64,000 nt of DNA from the NCBI RefSeq assembly GCF_016861975.1, contig NZ_BOMB01000019.1, positions 1 to 64,000 on the forward strand, written 5' to 3'. Positions 17,270 to 25,055 of this stretch are shown here, piece after piece; the stretch's first letter is position 1, and every line of letters starts with the position of its first letter. This DNA comes from Actinocatenispora rupis. GTDB taxonomy: Bacteria > Actinomycetota > Actinomycetes > Mycobacteriales > Micromonosporaceae. The notes under the pieces were generated by a model. The model saw nothing but the letters and a program-made list of their open reading frames with translations, did no database searches and had not been told where the DNA came from. The translations under genes were made by a program, and so were the position numbers.

Positions 17270-20200
17270 GAGAAGCCACGGTGTACGTGCCGTGCGACGC
17301 GTTCAGCGTGCGGGTGCAGCTGGGCTACGGCGGGCTGTCGCCGATCGAGCAACTGGTACTGCGGGCGCTCGCCGCCGCCCCCGGCGCGGCCGGCGCCGAC
17401 GACATCGTCGGGCTCTTCGGCCTCGGCCGGCAGGTCACCGAGGGCGTCATCTTCGACCTGCTGCGGGCCCAACACGTGGTGGTCGACTTCGGTACCGGCA
17501 CGGTTCGCCTCACCGAGCAGACCCGGCGTCGCGTCGAGGCCGGCACTCTCGACACGCTGCCCGGCGCGGAGCTGATCGAGGACCGGTGCGAGATCATGAT
17601 CGACCGGCTGACCGGGCACGTGCTGCCGGTACGGTCCGGCCGCCCGGACGTACGGCTGGTGGTACCGGTCGCGGGCAGCGCGGTGCGGATCACCGACGCC
17701 AGCCAGGCCCAGCTGCTCGGCGCGGTGACCGCCGTACTGGAGCGCGACCTGCCCGACCCGGAACGCGACCGGCAGCGGTCGGGGCGACCCCGGCGGGCGC
17801 TGTCGGCATACCTGGCGCCGTCCGACCTGCAGCTGCTGGCGAGCCGACGCTGGCTGCCGCTGACCGTGCACCTCGGCTGGGACACCGACGCCGACCGCCT
17901 GCAGGTACGGGTGGAGGATCCGGTGCTGCCTGCCCGGCACCGGGAGCTTGCCGCGGCGCGGCTCGCGCAACTCGCCGACGACCGGCCGGAGGACGAGTTC
18001 GTCCGGCGGATCCGGTCGCTGGCGCGGGGCGGCGTGACCGCCGCGCCGACGTTCGACGAGTACCTGGACCAGCTCCGGCACCGGGTCGACCGGCTCGCCG
18101 ACACCCTGCCGGGCACGCGCCGGCAGACGCACACCGAGCTGCGCCGGATCGCCGAACGTGCCCGCGTACTGCTGGAACGACGGATCGAGACGGAGCTGAC
18201 CGTGACGCCGGTGCTCGGTACCGGCCGGCACGACGAAGTACTGCGCGAGCTGGTGGGCTCCGCGCAGCGCCAGGTGGTGATCGCCTCCCCGCACCTGGAC
18301 CGCGCCGGGCTCGGTGGCGCGCTGCCGTCGCTGCGTGACGCGCAGCAGCGCGGCGTGCAGGCAGCGATCCTGTGGGGGAGAACGCACCGGGACCGGCTCG
18401 AAGCTGCCGCGGCGAACGTGCTGACCGACCTCGGCGGCCGGCACAACGCTGGCCGCATGCTCTGGTACGACAGGTCCTGCAAGATCAACACGTCGATGGT
18501 GGTCTGCGACGACCGGCGGGCCCTGATCGCCGGCTGGGACCTGCTCAGCGGACGCGGCCGCGACACCGAACCGCTCGGCCTGCTGCTCGACGCGCCCGGC
18601 CCCGGCGCGTGCGCGCCGATCGAGTCGATGCTCGACTGGCTGGCCGTGTCGTTCCCCGACCACCGCATCGCCACGGCGCTCTACACCCGGCACACCGACT
18701 TCGGTACCGCCGACCGGCAGCCCGCGACGTCACCGCTCGCCGATCTGGCGACGATGCCGGAAACGCCGCGCGAGGACGAGGACGACTCCTTCGTGTTCTG
18801 GCAACAGGACTGGCAGCGCTACGCCGCCCGGCTCGACGAACTCGCCGCCGGCCGTACGCTGCCCGCGGTGCGCGTTGTGGCCGACGGCGAGCACCGAGCG
18901 CTGCTGTGGTCGGCGATCCGGGGCAGCGCCCGCCGGCTGGTCGTCGCCTCCCCACGACCCCGGGAGGCGGTCGTCACGCACGGGCTGGTCAACCAGCTCC
19001 GGGCGCGTGTCGCGGCCGGCGTCGCGGTGCGCATCGCCACCCCGGCGCGCGACGAGCCGGCCACCCAGACCCTGCGGCAACTCGCCGGCCAACTGCGTAC
19101 CGACCGGTTCAAGGTGCCGCGCCGCGTCCCGCTGGCCCGCGCCGTGATCGGCGACGACGACGTGGTCCTCGGCGGCTTCGACCCACTGTCCGACGGGCCC
19201 GGCATCGGCGGACGTGGCCCCCGCCGCTCCTTCCTCGGCGTACTGATCCGTGGCGCGGCGATCGCCGACGAGCTGGCCGCCACCCTGGAAGGCGCCGACG
19301 CCCCACCGCCACCGCCGCCACCGCCGGCATCCGGGGCGAGCGCGGATCCGGGCGCCGGGCTCGGCCTGGTGGGGCGGGCGCACCGCCTGCGCACCGCGTA
19401 CACCGACCATGCGGGGCGCGTCCCGATCGCCGTGCTCGACGCCGAGCTGACGTTGCCCGACCCGTGGCCGATCGTCGCCGAGCTGCGCGCCGGCGGGGCA
19501 CCGACCGCGCTGGTACGCCAAGCGGCGAGCCGATGCCTCGCGCGGTGCTCCACGTACGACGCGCCGGCCGTCGCCGGCCAGGTACGAGACCTGATCCGCG
19601 ACCTGTGGGACGACCAGGACTTCCTGCCCGCCGCGCTACTGCGCCCATTGGTCGCCGACCCAGACTGGCGGCCCCGGCCGGCCCTGTCCGCCGTCGCGGC
19701 GACCCGCCACGACGAGCAACTGCCCGACACGTTCACCGACGCGGCGCTCGACGGGCCGCTGCCGGCCGAATCCCGCGCCCTGGCTTGCGTCGGTGCCGCC
19801 GGCCTGCTGCTCGGTATCGACGGCGACCAGGCCGTACTGCGAGAGGCGCTGGAACTGCTCGACGACCTCGACGCACCGTGGGACGAGCTGGTCCGCGCCG
19901 CGCTCGACCACCCGGTCTCCGCAGCACCGCTGCCGATGTCGGCGATCCGCGCCCGGCTCGCCGACACCCGCCAGCACCGCCGTACCGACGCCGGCTGGGC
20001 CGGCCTGACCGCCGCGATCGAACACGCCCGGCAGTACCGGTTCGACTTCGACTCCGGGATCCGGACCCACCAGCACCTGTTCGCCGACGACGGTCCGTTG
20101 GGTCGGCTCGGCCGCATCGCCGCGACCCGCGCAGCCACCGACCTCGCCGCCTGGCTCGCCCGCCAGCCGTCCGACGTGGGCACCCTGCTCGACCGGGCGA

Positions 20201-20496
20201 CCCGCGCCGCCGGGCCCGGCACAGAACTGCTGCACAGCCGGCGCCGCGCGCGGTACCTGGACCGGCTGCGCGCCGTACTGACCGCCGCGCGCCGGGTCGC
20301 CTCCGCCGCCTCCGCCGCCGACTCCGACCCGGCGCTGGACCACCGGCTGCTCGCCGCCCGCACCACGGCGCTCCGGCTGTCCACGCACTGGCCGGCGCTG
20401 ACCTCGGCCGCCGACGCGCTCGACGCGCCCGAGGCGCCGCTGGCCCGCGCCGCGCTCGCCGATCTGTCCGTCGTCGTGGACTGGGGGATGCGATGA
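17266..20496 (+). CDS. Degenerate phospholipase-D-like protein, MkoB-like
   Basis: This 1076-residue protein starts at GTG 17266, inside the stop of the helicase gene. Two PLD-type repeats are visible. The first runs over residues about 325-440 (RQVVIASPHLDRAGLG then MVVCDDRRALIAGWDLLSG). The second is near 530-670 (RRLVVASPRPREAVV then AVIGDDDVVLGGFDPLS). The HxKxxxxD signatures read N408-T-S410-x4-D415 and L623-A-R625-x4-D630, so His and Lys are lost in both while the fold and Asp are kept. A poly-proline linker (about 678-690) separates a helical C-terminal region of about 380 residues. Catalysis by the usual PLD mechanism seems unlikely; nucleic acid binding or a scaffold role is inferred. 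Operon position matches the PLD partner of Mokosh helicases. Confidence 0.8.
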   Translation: MREATVYVPCDAFSVRVQLGYGGLSPIEQLVLRALAAAPGAAGADDIVGLFGLGRQVTEGVIFDLLRAQHVVVDFGTGTVRLTEQTRRRVEAGTLDTLPGAELIEDRCEIMIDRLTGHVLPVRSGRPDVRLVVPVAGSAVRITDASQAQLLGAVTAVLERDLPDPERDRQRSGRPRRALSAYLAPSDLQLLASRRWLPLTVHLGWDTDADRLQVRVEDPVLPARHRELAAARLAQLADDRPEDEFVRRIRSLARGGVTAAPTFDEYLDQLRHRVDRLADTLPGTRRQTHTELRRIAERARVLLERRIETELTVTPVLGTGRHDEVLRELVGSAQRQVVIASPHLDRAGLGGALPSLRDAQQRGVQAAILWGRTHRDRLEAAAANVLTDLGGRHNAGRMLWYDRSCKINTSMVVCDDRRALIAGWDLLSGRGRDTEPLGLLLDAPGPGACAPIESMLDWLAVSFPDHRIATALYTRHTDFGTADRQPATSPLADLATMPETPREDEDDSFVFWQQDWQRYAARLDELAAGRTLPAVRVVADGEHRALLWSAIRGSARRLVVASPRPREAVVTHGLVNQLRARVAAGVAVRIATPARDEPATQTLRQLAGQLRTDRFKVPRRVPLARAVIGDDDVVLGGFDPLSDGPGIGGRGPRRSFLGVLIRGAAIADELAATLEGADAPPPPPPPPASGASADPGAGLGLVGRAHRLRTAYTDHAGRVPIAVLDAELTLPDPWPIVAELRAGGAPTALVRQAASRCLARCSTYDAPAVAGQVRDLIRDLWDDQDFLPAALLRPLVADPDWRPRPALSAVAATRHDEQLPDTFTDAALDGPLPAESRALACVGAAGLLLGIDGDQAVLREALELLDDLDAPWDELVRAALDHPVSAAPLPMSAIRARLADTRQHRRTDAGWAGLTAAIEHARQYRFDFDSGIRTHQHLFADDGPLGRLGRIAATRAATDLAAWLARQPSDVGTLLDRATRAAGPGTELLHSRRRARYLDRLRAVLTAARRVASAASAADSDPALDHRLLAARTTALRLSTHWPALTSAADALDAPEAPLARAALADLSVVVDWGMR

Positions 20497-22946
20497 CCGA
20501 TCCGGTACGCTCCGCCGCCCTGCGCTGGCCGGACCGCTGGCGGCTGCCGGACCTGCTCACCGCGCTCGCCGGCGACCCACCGGACGACACCGAGCTGGCC
20601 CGCGCCGTGCTGGCCGGCTTGGCGGACCCGCCCGCCGCCCCCACCGACGCGGTACGCCGGCTCGCCGCCGCCGGCGAGTTCACCTGCGCCGAGACGCTCG
20701 ACGTCAACGCCGACGCGATCGACGAGGCCCGGCAGCGGTACCGGCGCGACACCCAGCACCGGATCGCGTTGCTGTCTGCCCGCGCCCACCAGGTCGGGTT
20801 GACCGAGCCGCCGCCACCAGGCATCCTCGCCGCCGCCGAGCGCCGCAGCGCCGACGCCGACCTCATGCTCGACGAATTGACGGCCCGCGTCGACGCCGCC
20901 GCCCGCGCCCAGGCCGAGCGGCTGACCACCGACGCGGCACGCCTCGCCGGTACCGACCACCCCGACTGGCTCGCCACCGTACGCGAATGCCTGGCAGCCG
21001 GTGAGATCGTCGCCGCGCAACGGATGGTCGCGCACGGCCCGTCCTCGACCGAGGCGCTCGACCCGCTGGCTGTGCCGCGCCCGAGCCCCTGGCCGTACGT
21101 CGGGCAGCCGCTGCCGCACGTCCTCGCCTGGTACGACGACCCGGACGAAGGCACCGCCGGCTTCCGCGACCGCTGGCTGCCGCCACCCGCCGACCGCGAC
21201 GGCTGGCGACTGGTCACGGCCCTGCGCGCGGTGGCCGACGAGGTCACCGCCGACACGGTGACAATCCTGGCCGGCGCGGTGGACGCGCTGTGCGGCGCCG
21301 ACGGGATCGCGCACCGGGCACGGCCGATGCCCGGCGGGTACCTCGCCTCGCTCGGCGGGCTCGTGGACGGGCGGCTGTCCCGCCTGGCGTTGCGGCGCAG
21401 CACCCTGCTGTGGGTGCCGACCGATCCCGGCCCGCTACCCGCCTCCGGCGACGAACTGATCCTTGTGTACGGACCGGCCCCCGCCGACCCGCCACTCGGC
21501 CGGCCGGTGGCGTACCTGCCGGAGACCGAGCTGTTGCGACTGGTCGCCCCGCACCGCGGCAGCGCGCCCTCCCCGCGGCACCGGCTGATCAACCTGCTGC
21601 GCATCGTGTACCGGCAGCTCCCGGTCGACACCGTCTGGCCGCGCCGGTCCCGATCGCGTGGCGAAGGGCTCGACCGGGCCCGCGACGACCTGCGCTGGAC
21701 GTTCGACCTGCTCGGCGGGTACGCGCCGAGCGCCGTCGTCGAGGGCCTGCTCCACGAGACGGCCGGCCACCCGGCGCTGCTGCTCGCCGCGCTGCGCACG
21801 CTGGTACCCGCGCCAGGCGAGCGGGCGCCGATCACCGCCGACGACCTGACCGACTGGCGTACCCGGCCGCAGAACCGGCACCGGCAGCGGGAAGCGCTCA
21901 CCGACCTGCTCCGCGGCGCACCCGACGCCCGCGTGCTGCTCGACGCCGTGGTCTGGGCGCACGGCGACGACCCGACCGCGATGTTCACCGCCGCCGGGGC
22001 GCGCGAGCTAGTCGCCGAACTGGTCGCGCCGACCGAACTTAGCCCCTCGTTCAACGTCGACGTGGCGCTGGCCGCGGCGGTCGCCACCGGCCTGATCCGC
22101 CGAACCACCCCGGACCGCTACGTCCTGGCCGGGCCTGGAGTCGCCAGCGCCGCGACCGCGCCGGGCATCGACCTGGTCGACGCGATACGCACCGAGGTGG
22201 ACACGCTGCGCGAGACCGCCGACCGGACCGAACACGCCGTCCGGGCCCGCGCGCAGGAGGCACTGATCCGGGGTCAGAGCCACCTGATCGCCAACTGGGT
22301 CGCGGCGCGCGCCGGCCTGCACCGCACCCTGCTTGAAGCCGGCGACGACCTACCCGACGACGTGCGCCGCCAGATCGACACCCGCATCGCCGAGCTCGAC
22401 GCCAAGCTCAACGACGAGCCGCCCTACTGGGACACCTCCGACGAGCGCTGGCTAACCCCCGACCGACACGACCTCGCCGCCGTGCTACGTGCCACGCACA
22501 GCCAGCACCAGGCCGCGTGCGGCTCCGCCGTCGACATCCGCCTCGACTGCCCCGACGACCCGCACCCGGTGTACCTGCCGGAGCACGTGCTGCGCATCGC
22601 ACTGGACAACCTGGTACGCAACGCGGTCGACGCGCTCGACGACCGGCCCAACGCGGCCCCCGTCGTGGAACTGCGCCTCACCCGGGAAGCCGCCAGCGAA
22701 CGGTTCCCGGACGGCGCGTTCGCGGTGCACGTCGAGGACGGCGGCGCCGGCATACCGGACGGGCACCGGGACCGACTCTGGTCGCCGATTCCCTTCAGTA
22801 CCAAGGGAACCACCGGGCAGGGGCTCACCGACGCGCGGTGGAGCGCCGAACACTGCGGCGGCACGCTGAGCCTCGCGGACGCACCCAGCCGGCACGGCGG
22901 CGCCCATTTCGTACTGCGGCTGTCGGCGTCACTGCTCGTCGACTAG
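20493..22946 (+). CDS. Soluble GHKL ATPase / histidine-kinase-like protein
   Basis: This 817-residue protein starts at ATG 20493, overlapping the previous stop (ATGA). It has no membrane segment. The N-terminal 560 residues are unrecognised, helical, and end in a winged-helix-like stretch (VALAAAVATGLIRRTTPDRYVL). A helical segment then carries RGQSHLIANWVAARAGL, where His597 could be a phospho-accepting histidine of a DHp hairpin. The C-terminus is a clear HATPase: N box LDNLVRNAVDAL from 704, G1 VEDGGAGIPDG near 748, then FSTKGTTGQGL and GGAHFVLRL. It likely signals to the receiver protein encoded convergently. The two genes overlap by 18 bases at their 3' ends. Both the signal and phosphotransfer are inferences. 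Confidence 0.8.
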   Translation: MTDPVRSAALRWPDRWRLPDLLTALAGDPPDDTELARAVLAGLADPPAAPTDAVRRLAAAGEFTCAETLDVNADAIDEARQRYRRDTQHRIALLSARAHQVGLTEPPPPGILAAAERRSADADLMLDELTARVDAAARAQAERLTTDAARLAGTDHPDWLATVRECLAAGEIVAAQRMVAHGPSSTEALDPLAVPRPSPWPYVGQPLPHVLAWYDDPDEGTAGFRDRWLPPPADRDGWRLVTALRAVADEVTADTVTILAGAVDALCGADGIAHRARPMPGGYLASLGGLVDGRLSRLALRRSTLLWVPTDPGPLPASGDELILVYGPAPADPPLGRPVAYLPETELLRLVAPHRGSAPSPRHRLINLLRIVYRQLPVDTVWPRRSRSRGEGLDRARDDLRWTFDLLGGYAPSAVVEGLLHETAGHPALLLAALRTLVPAPGERAPITADDLTDWRTRPQNRHRQREALTDLLRGAPDARVLLDAVVWAHGDDPTAMFTAAGARELVAELVAPTELSPSFNVDVALAAAVATGLIRRTTPDRYVLAGPGVASAATAPGIDLVDAIRTEVDTLRETADRTEHAVRARAQEALIRGQSHLIANWVAARAGLHRTLLEAGDDLPDDVRRQIDTRIAELDAKLNDEPPYWDTSDERWLTPDRHDLAAVLRATHSQHQAACGSAVDIRLDCPDDPHPVYLPEHVLRIALDNLVRNAVDALDDRPNAAPVVELRLTREAASERFPDGAFAVHVEDGGAGIPDGHRDRLWSPIPFSTKGTTGQGLTDARWSAEHCGGTLSLADAPSRHGGAHFVLRLSASLLVD

Positions 22947-23882
22947 CCGACGCACCGTGTCCAGTAGGTCCGACAGCGGCGCCCCACCGTCGTGCTTGTG
23001 GAACACGGTGGCCAGGTCGTATCGGTCGAGCAGGTCGGACATGTCGCCGGCCTGCCGGTCGGCGGTGATCAGCATCCGCGGAAACGGGCTGCCGCGCAGC
23101 GCGTCCAGGATCGCGAAGCCGCTCTCGTCGACGGCCGACCCGAGATGCCGGTCGACGATCGCCAAATCGAACCGCAGCGGCCCGGCCGCCCACAGCCGCT
23201 TCCACTCGGCGATGCCACGCACCACCGTGCAGTCGTACCGGAACAGCATCATCGCGATGTCGTCACCGTGCTCGTCATCGACCACCAGGATCCGCTTCGC
23301 CTCCGGCCGCGCGATTGGATCGGGCCCGGCCCGCAATGCGCCCAGCGCCGGGTCACCCGGGAACATGTCGAGGAAGTCGGGCAGCGCGCCGATCCGCGCC
23401 CGTACTGCGTCGGGCACCGCCGCGATCCGCTCCACCAGCGCGTCCCGCGCGCGGAACACCGGCTGCCAGAACCCCGCGTCAAGCCGGTCGTGGAGCACCC
23501 GCGGATCGTCGCGCCACAGCTCCAGCAGCGCGTGCGCCTCGTCCGCCGACACGTCCCCGCCCAGCTCACCAACCCGCTGCTGGAAGTACGCTGCGTCGAC
23601 ATCGTCCCCGGACATCCCGGCGAGCCAGTAGTAGCCGTCGTCGTGCCGGACGTCCAGGCCGCACTTGCGGAGCTTGCTCACCTGGCCCTGCACCGCGTTC
23701 CGCGTCACGCGGCCGTCCCACAGCATCCTGTGCAGCGCCGTCACGTGCCGGCGCCGACCGGCCGGCAAGGCCAGGATCGACAGCAACGCAGCCGGAACGC
23801 CCCGCACCGTGTGGAAGGTCGCCCCGTTGCGCACCTCGACCGGGCCCAGCAGACGGACCCGAAACCTCTCCCACGCCGGCAT
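22929..23882 (-). CDS. Inverted response regulator: winged helix/BTAD-like N-terminus, receiver C-terminus
   Basis: This is a 317-residue protein. Residues 1-85 look like a SARP/OmpR-type winged helix (VRLLGPVEVRNG, then NAVQGQVSKLRK and DDGYYWLAG). Residues 90-190 are helical and BTAD-like. Residues about 195-317 are a complete receiver: acidic pair in LVVDDEHGDD, phospho-acceptor Asp244 (LAIVDRHLG), Thr in MLITADR and Lys in VFHKHD. The order is opposite to usual response regulators. The ATG at 23882 follows GGGGG with no spacing, and a TAGATT box lies six bases upstream, so a leaderless transcript is possible. It is convergent with the GHKL gene and probably controls the operon. Confidence 0.8.
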   Translation of the reverse strand: MPAWERFRVRLLGPVEVRNGATFHTVRGVPAALLSILALPAGRRRHVTALHRMLWDGRVTRNAVQGQVSKLRKCGLDVRHDDGYYWLAGMSGDDVDAAYFQQRVGELGGDVSADEAHALLELWRDDPRVLHDRLDAGFWQPVFRARDALVERIAAVPDAVRARIGALPDFLDMFPGDPALGALRAGPDPIARPEAKRILVVDDEHGDDIAMMLFRYDCTVVRGIAEWKRLWAAGPLRFDLAIVDRHLGSAVDESGFAILDALRGSPFPRMLITADRQAGDMSDLLDRYDLATVFHKHDGGAPLSDLLDTVRRLVDEQ

Positions 23883-24219
23883 CCCCCAAATCTAGAGGCT
23901 CCGTCCAAGCCCCCGCTCCACCGCGACCGGCGCTCGTGGCAGGCGAAAACTCGGGTGGCGCCGCAGCCCGGCGCACGTGGCCGACGTGGTACGCACGCCG
24001 GCGGCGCCGGGGGCCGTGGCTTCGGCCCCGCCGACGTTCCCGGCTCGCTGACCGCGCGCTGAATCTGCGGTACGCAACGCCTGTCGACCCGCCGGTCCGG
24101 CCCGCGTACGTCAGCCGACGTTCAGCGCGCGACCCCGTTCCACCGTCAGCCGCGACGCCTTGACTGGAAGTCGAACGGGAACCACCCCGGATCCCGTCCG
24201 ACAGCGAGGGAAACCAGCC
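23883..24219. other. Intergenic region, no gene seen
   Basis: Nothing coding is convincing here. It contains the upstream region of the inverted response regulator (TAGATT just before its ATG) and a GGGGCC/GGCCCC hairpin at about 24010-24029. GCGAGGGAAACC before the next gene may serve as its ribosome site. Confidence 0.4.
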
Positions 24220-24426
24220 ATGACCCGACGCGACAGCACGCCCCGGCAGTCCGACGCCACGACCCGGACGCAGGGCCACCCGCCCCTCATCGAACCGCGT
24301 ACCCTGGTGATCGGACTCGCCGCCGCCGGCGACGCGATCCTCTACCACCACCAGGGCCCGCTGGCCACCACCATCGGCGTCGGCCTCGCCGCCGCATACC
24401 TCCTCCACCGCATCGTCGGCCGCTAA
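24220..24426 (+). CDS. Small membrane protein
   Basis: This is a 68-residue protein from ATG 24220. The first 27 residues are polar and Thr/Arg-rich. Two short hydrophobic stretches follow (TLVIGLAAAGDAILY and ATTIGVGLAAAYLLH), probably a membrane hairpin, with a His-rich turn (YHHQGP) between them. The family is unrecognised. A strong hairpin directly after the stop suggests that it is transcribed as a single-gene unit. Confidence 0.6.
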   Translation: MTRRDSTPRQSDATTRTQGHPPLIEPRTLVIGLAAAGDAILYHHQGPLATTIGVGLAAAYLLHRIVGR

Positions 24427-24430
24427 CCCC

Positions 24431-24466
24431 CACGGGCGAGGCCCCGTAGCCGGGGCCCCGCCCGTG
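24431..24466 (+). terminator. Strong GC-rich hairpin after the small membrane protein gene
   Basis: A 16-base arm (CACGGGCGAGGCCCCG) is followed by TAGC and the near-perfect complement CGGGGCCCCGCCCGTG, with one internal A/C mismatch. It starts five bases after the stop codon. There is no U tract, as is common for actinobacterial terminators. Confidence 0.7.
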
Positions 24467-24773
24467 GCGCCTGAGGTACCGCGTCGCACACGGCCGAGAC
24501 TGTCGGATGCCGGCGGTCCGCTGCGAGGCGGCCGCGCGCAGAAGCCGCTGTCACCGCGCCACCCTTGGGATCTACGCCGACGAACGCGTTGACCACTCCT
24601 CACCGAGCCGCCCGCCGGCCAAGGTTTGACGCGTGATCGGCGGGTCTGTCAAAGACTCGACCATGACCGCGGGACCGTGGCGTGCACGCTGGCGACCAGT
24701 GGCGTCCTCCTTGCGGAGGCATGCCGTATCGCCTCACGACTCACCGCAGGATGCCGCCGGTCGTACCGGCGCA
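24467..24773. other. Intergenic region, no gene seen
   Basis: About 300 bases without a credible gene lie between the terminator and the 3' end of the small minus-strand gene at 24774. Short frames on both strands have no start context or family likeness. Confidence 0.4.
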
Positions 24774-25055
24774 TCAGGGGCCGCTCGCGTCGAGGGAGTG
24801 GTAGTGGTCGTAGAGGCGGCAGGACACCGCGACCTCGTCCTGTGGCAGTAGGTGGGGCTCTACCGGAGCCGTGAACTCGGTGATGACGCGGGTGTCGCTG
24901 TCGATCTGGATGTCGGTGACGCCGCGCCAGAATGGTTCGGCCGGATCGACCGCGCGCATCTCGGTCAAGAGATCCAGGAGGCCCTGGGCGTTGGCCCCGG
25001 TGCGGATCGGTATCCGCCGGCCCGGCGTGTCCAGCTCGGCGAGGTGGCCGGTCAC
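24774..25055 (-). CDS. Small hypothetical protein coupled to the hydrolase-methyltransferase
   Basis: This 93-residue acidic protein is of unknown function. Its ATG at 25055 overlaps the stop of the upstream fusion gene (ATGA), so it is translationally coupled. The sequence has regular alternating beta-strand and helix character (RRIPIRTGANAQGLLDLL, then VTDIQIDSDTRVITEF and DEVAVSCRLYDHYH). It resembles a small soluble alpha/beta fold. No metal-binding or catalytic motif is obvious. Being last in the unit, it may help or regulate the fusion enzyme, but this is inference. Confidence 0.6.
   Translation of the reverse strand: MTGHLAELDTPGRRIPIRTGANAQGLLDLLTEMRAVDPAEPFWRGVTDIQIDSDTRVITEFTAPVEPHLLPQDEVAVSCRLYDHYHSLDASGP

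Noticed and set aside
14801-18693. Very long minus-strand frames opposite the helicase and PLD-like genes
   Set aside because: They are Val/Pro/Arg-rich shadows caused by high GC. The plus strand has clear helicase motifs, overlaps and ribosome sites.
24010-24029. GGGGCC/GGCCCC hairpin
   Set aside because: The stem is only six bases with an eight-base loop, and it does not follow a gene end. This is common in GC-rich DNA.
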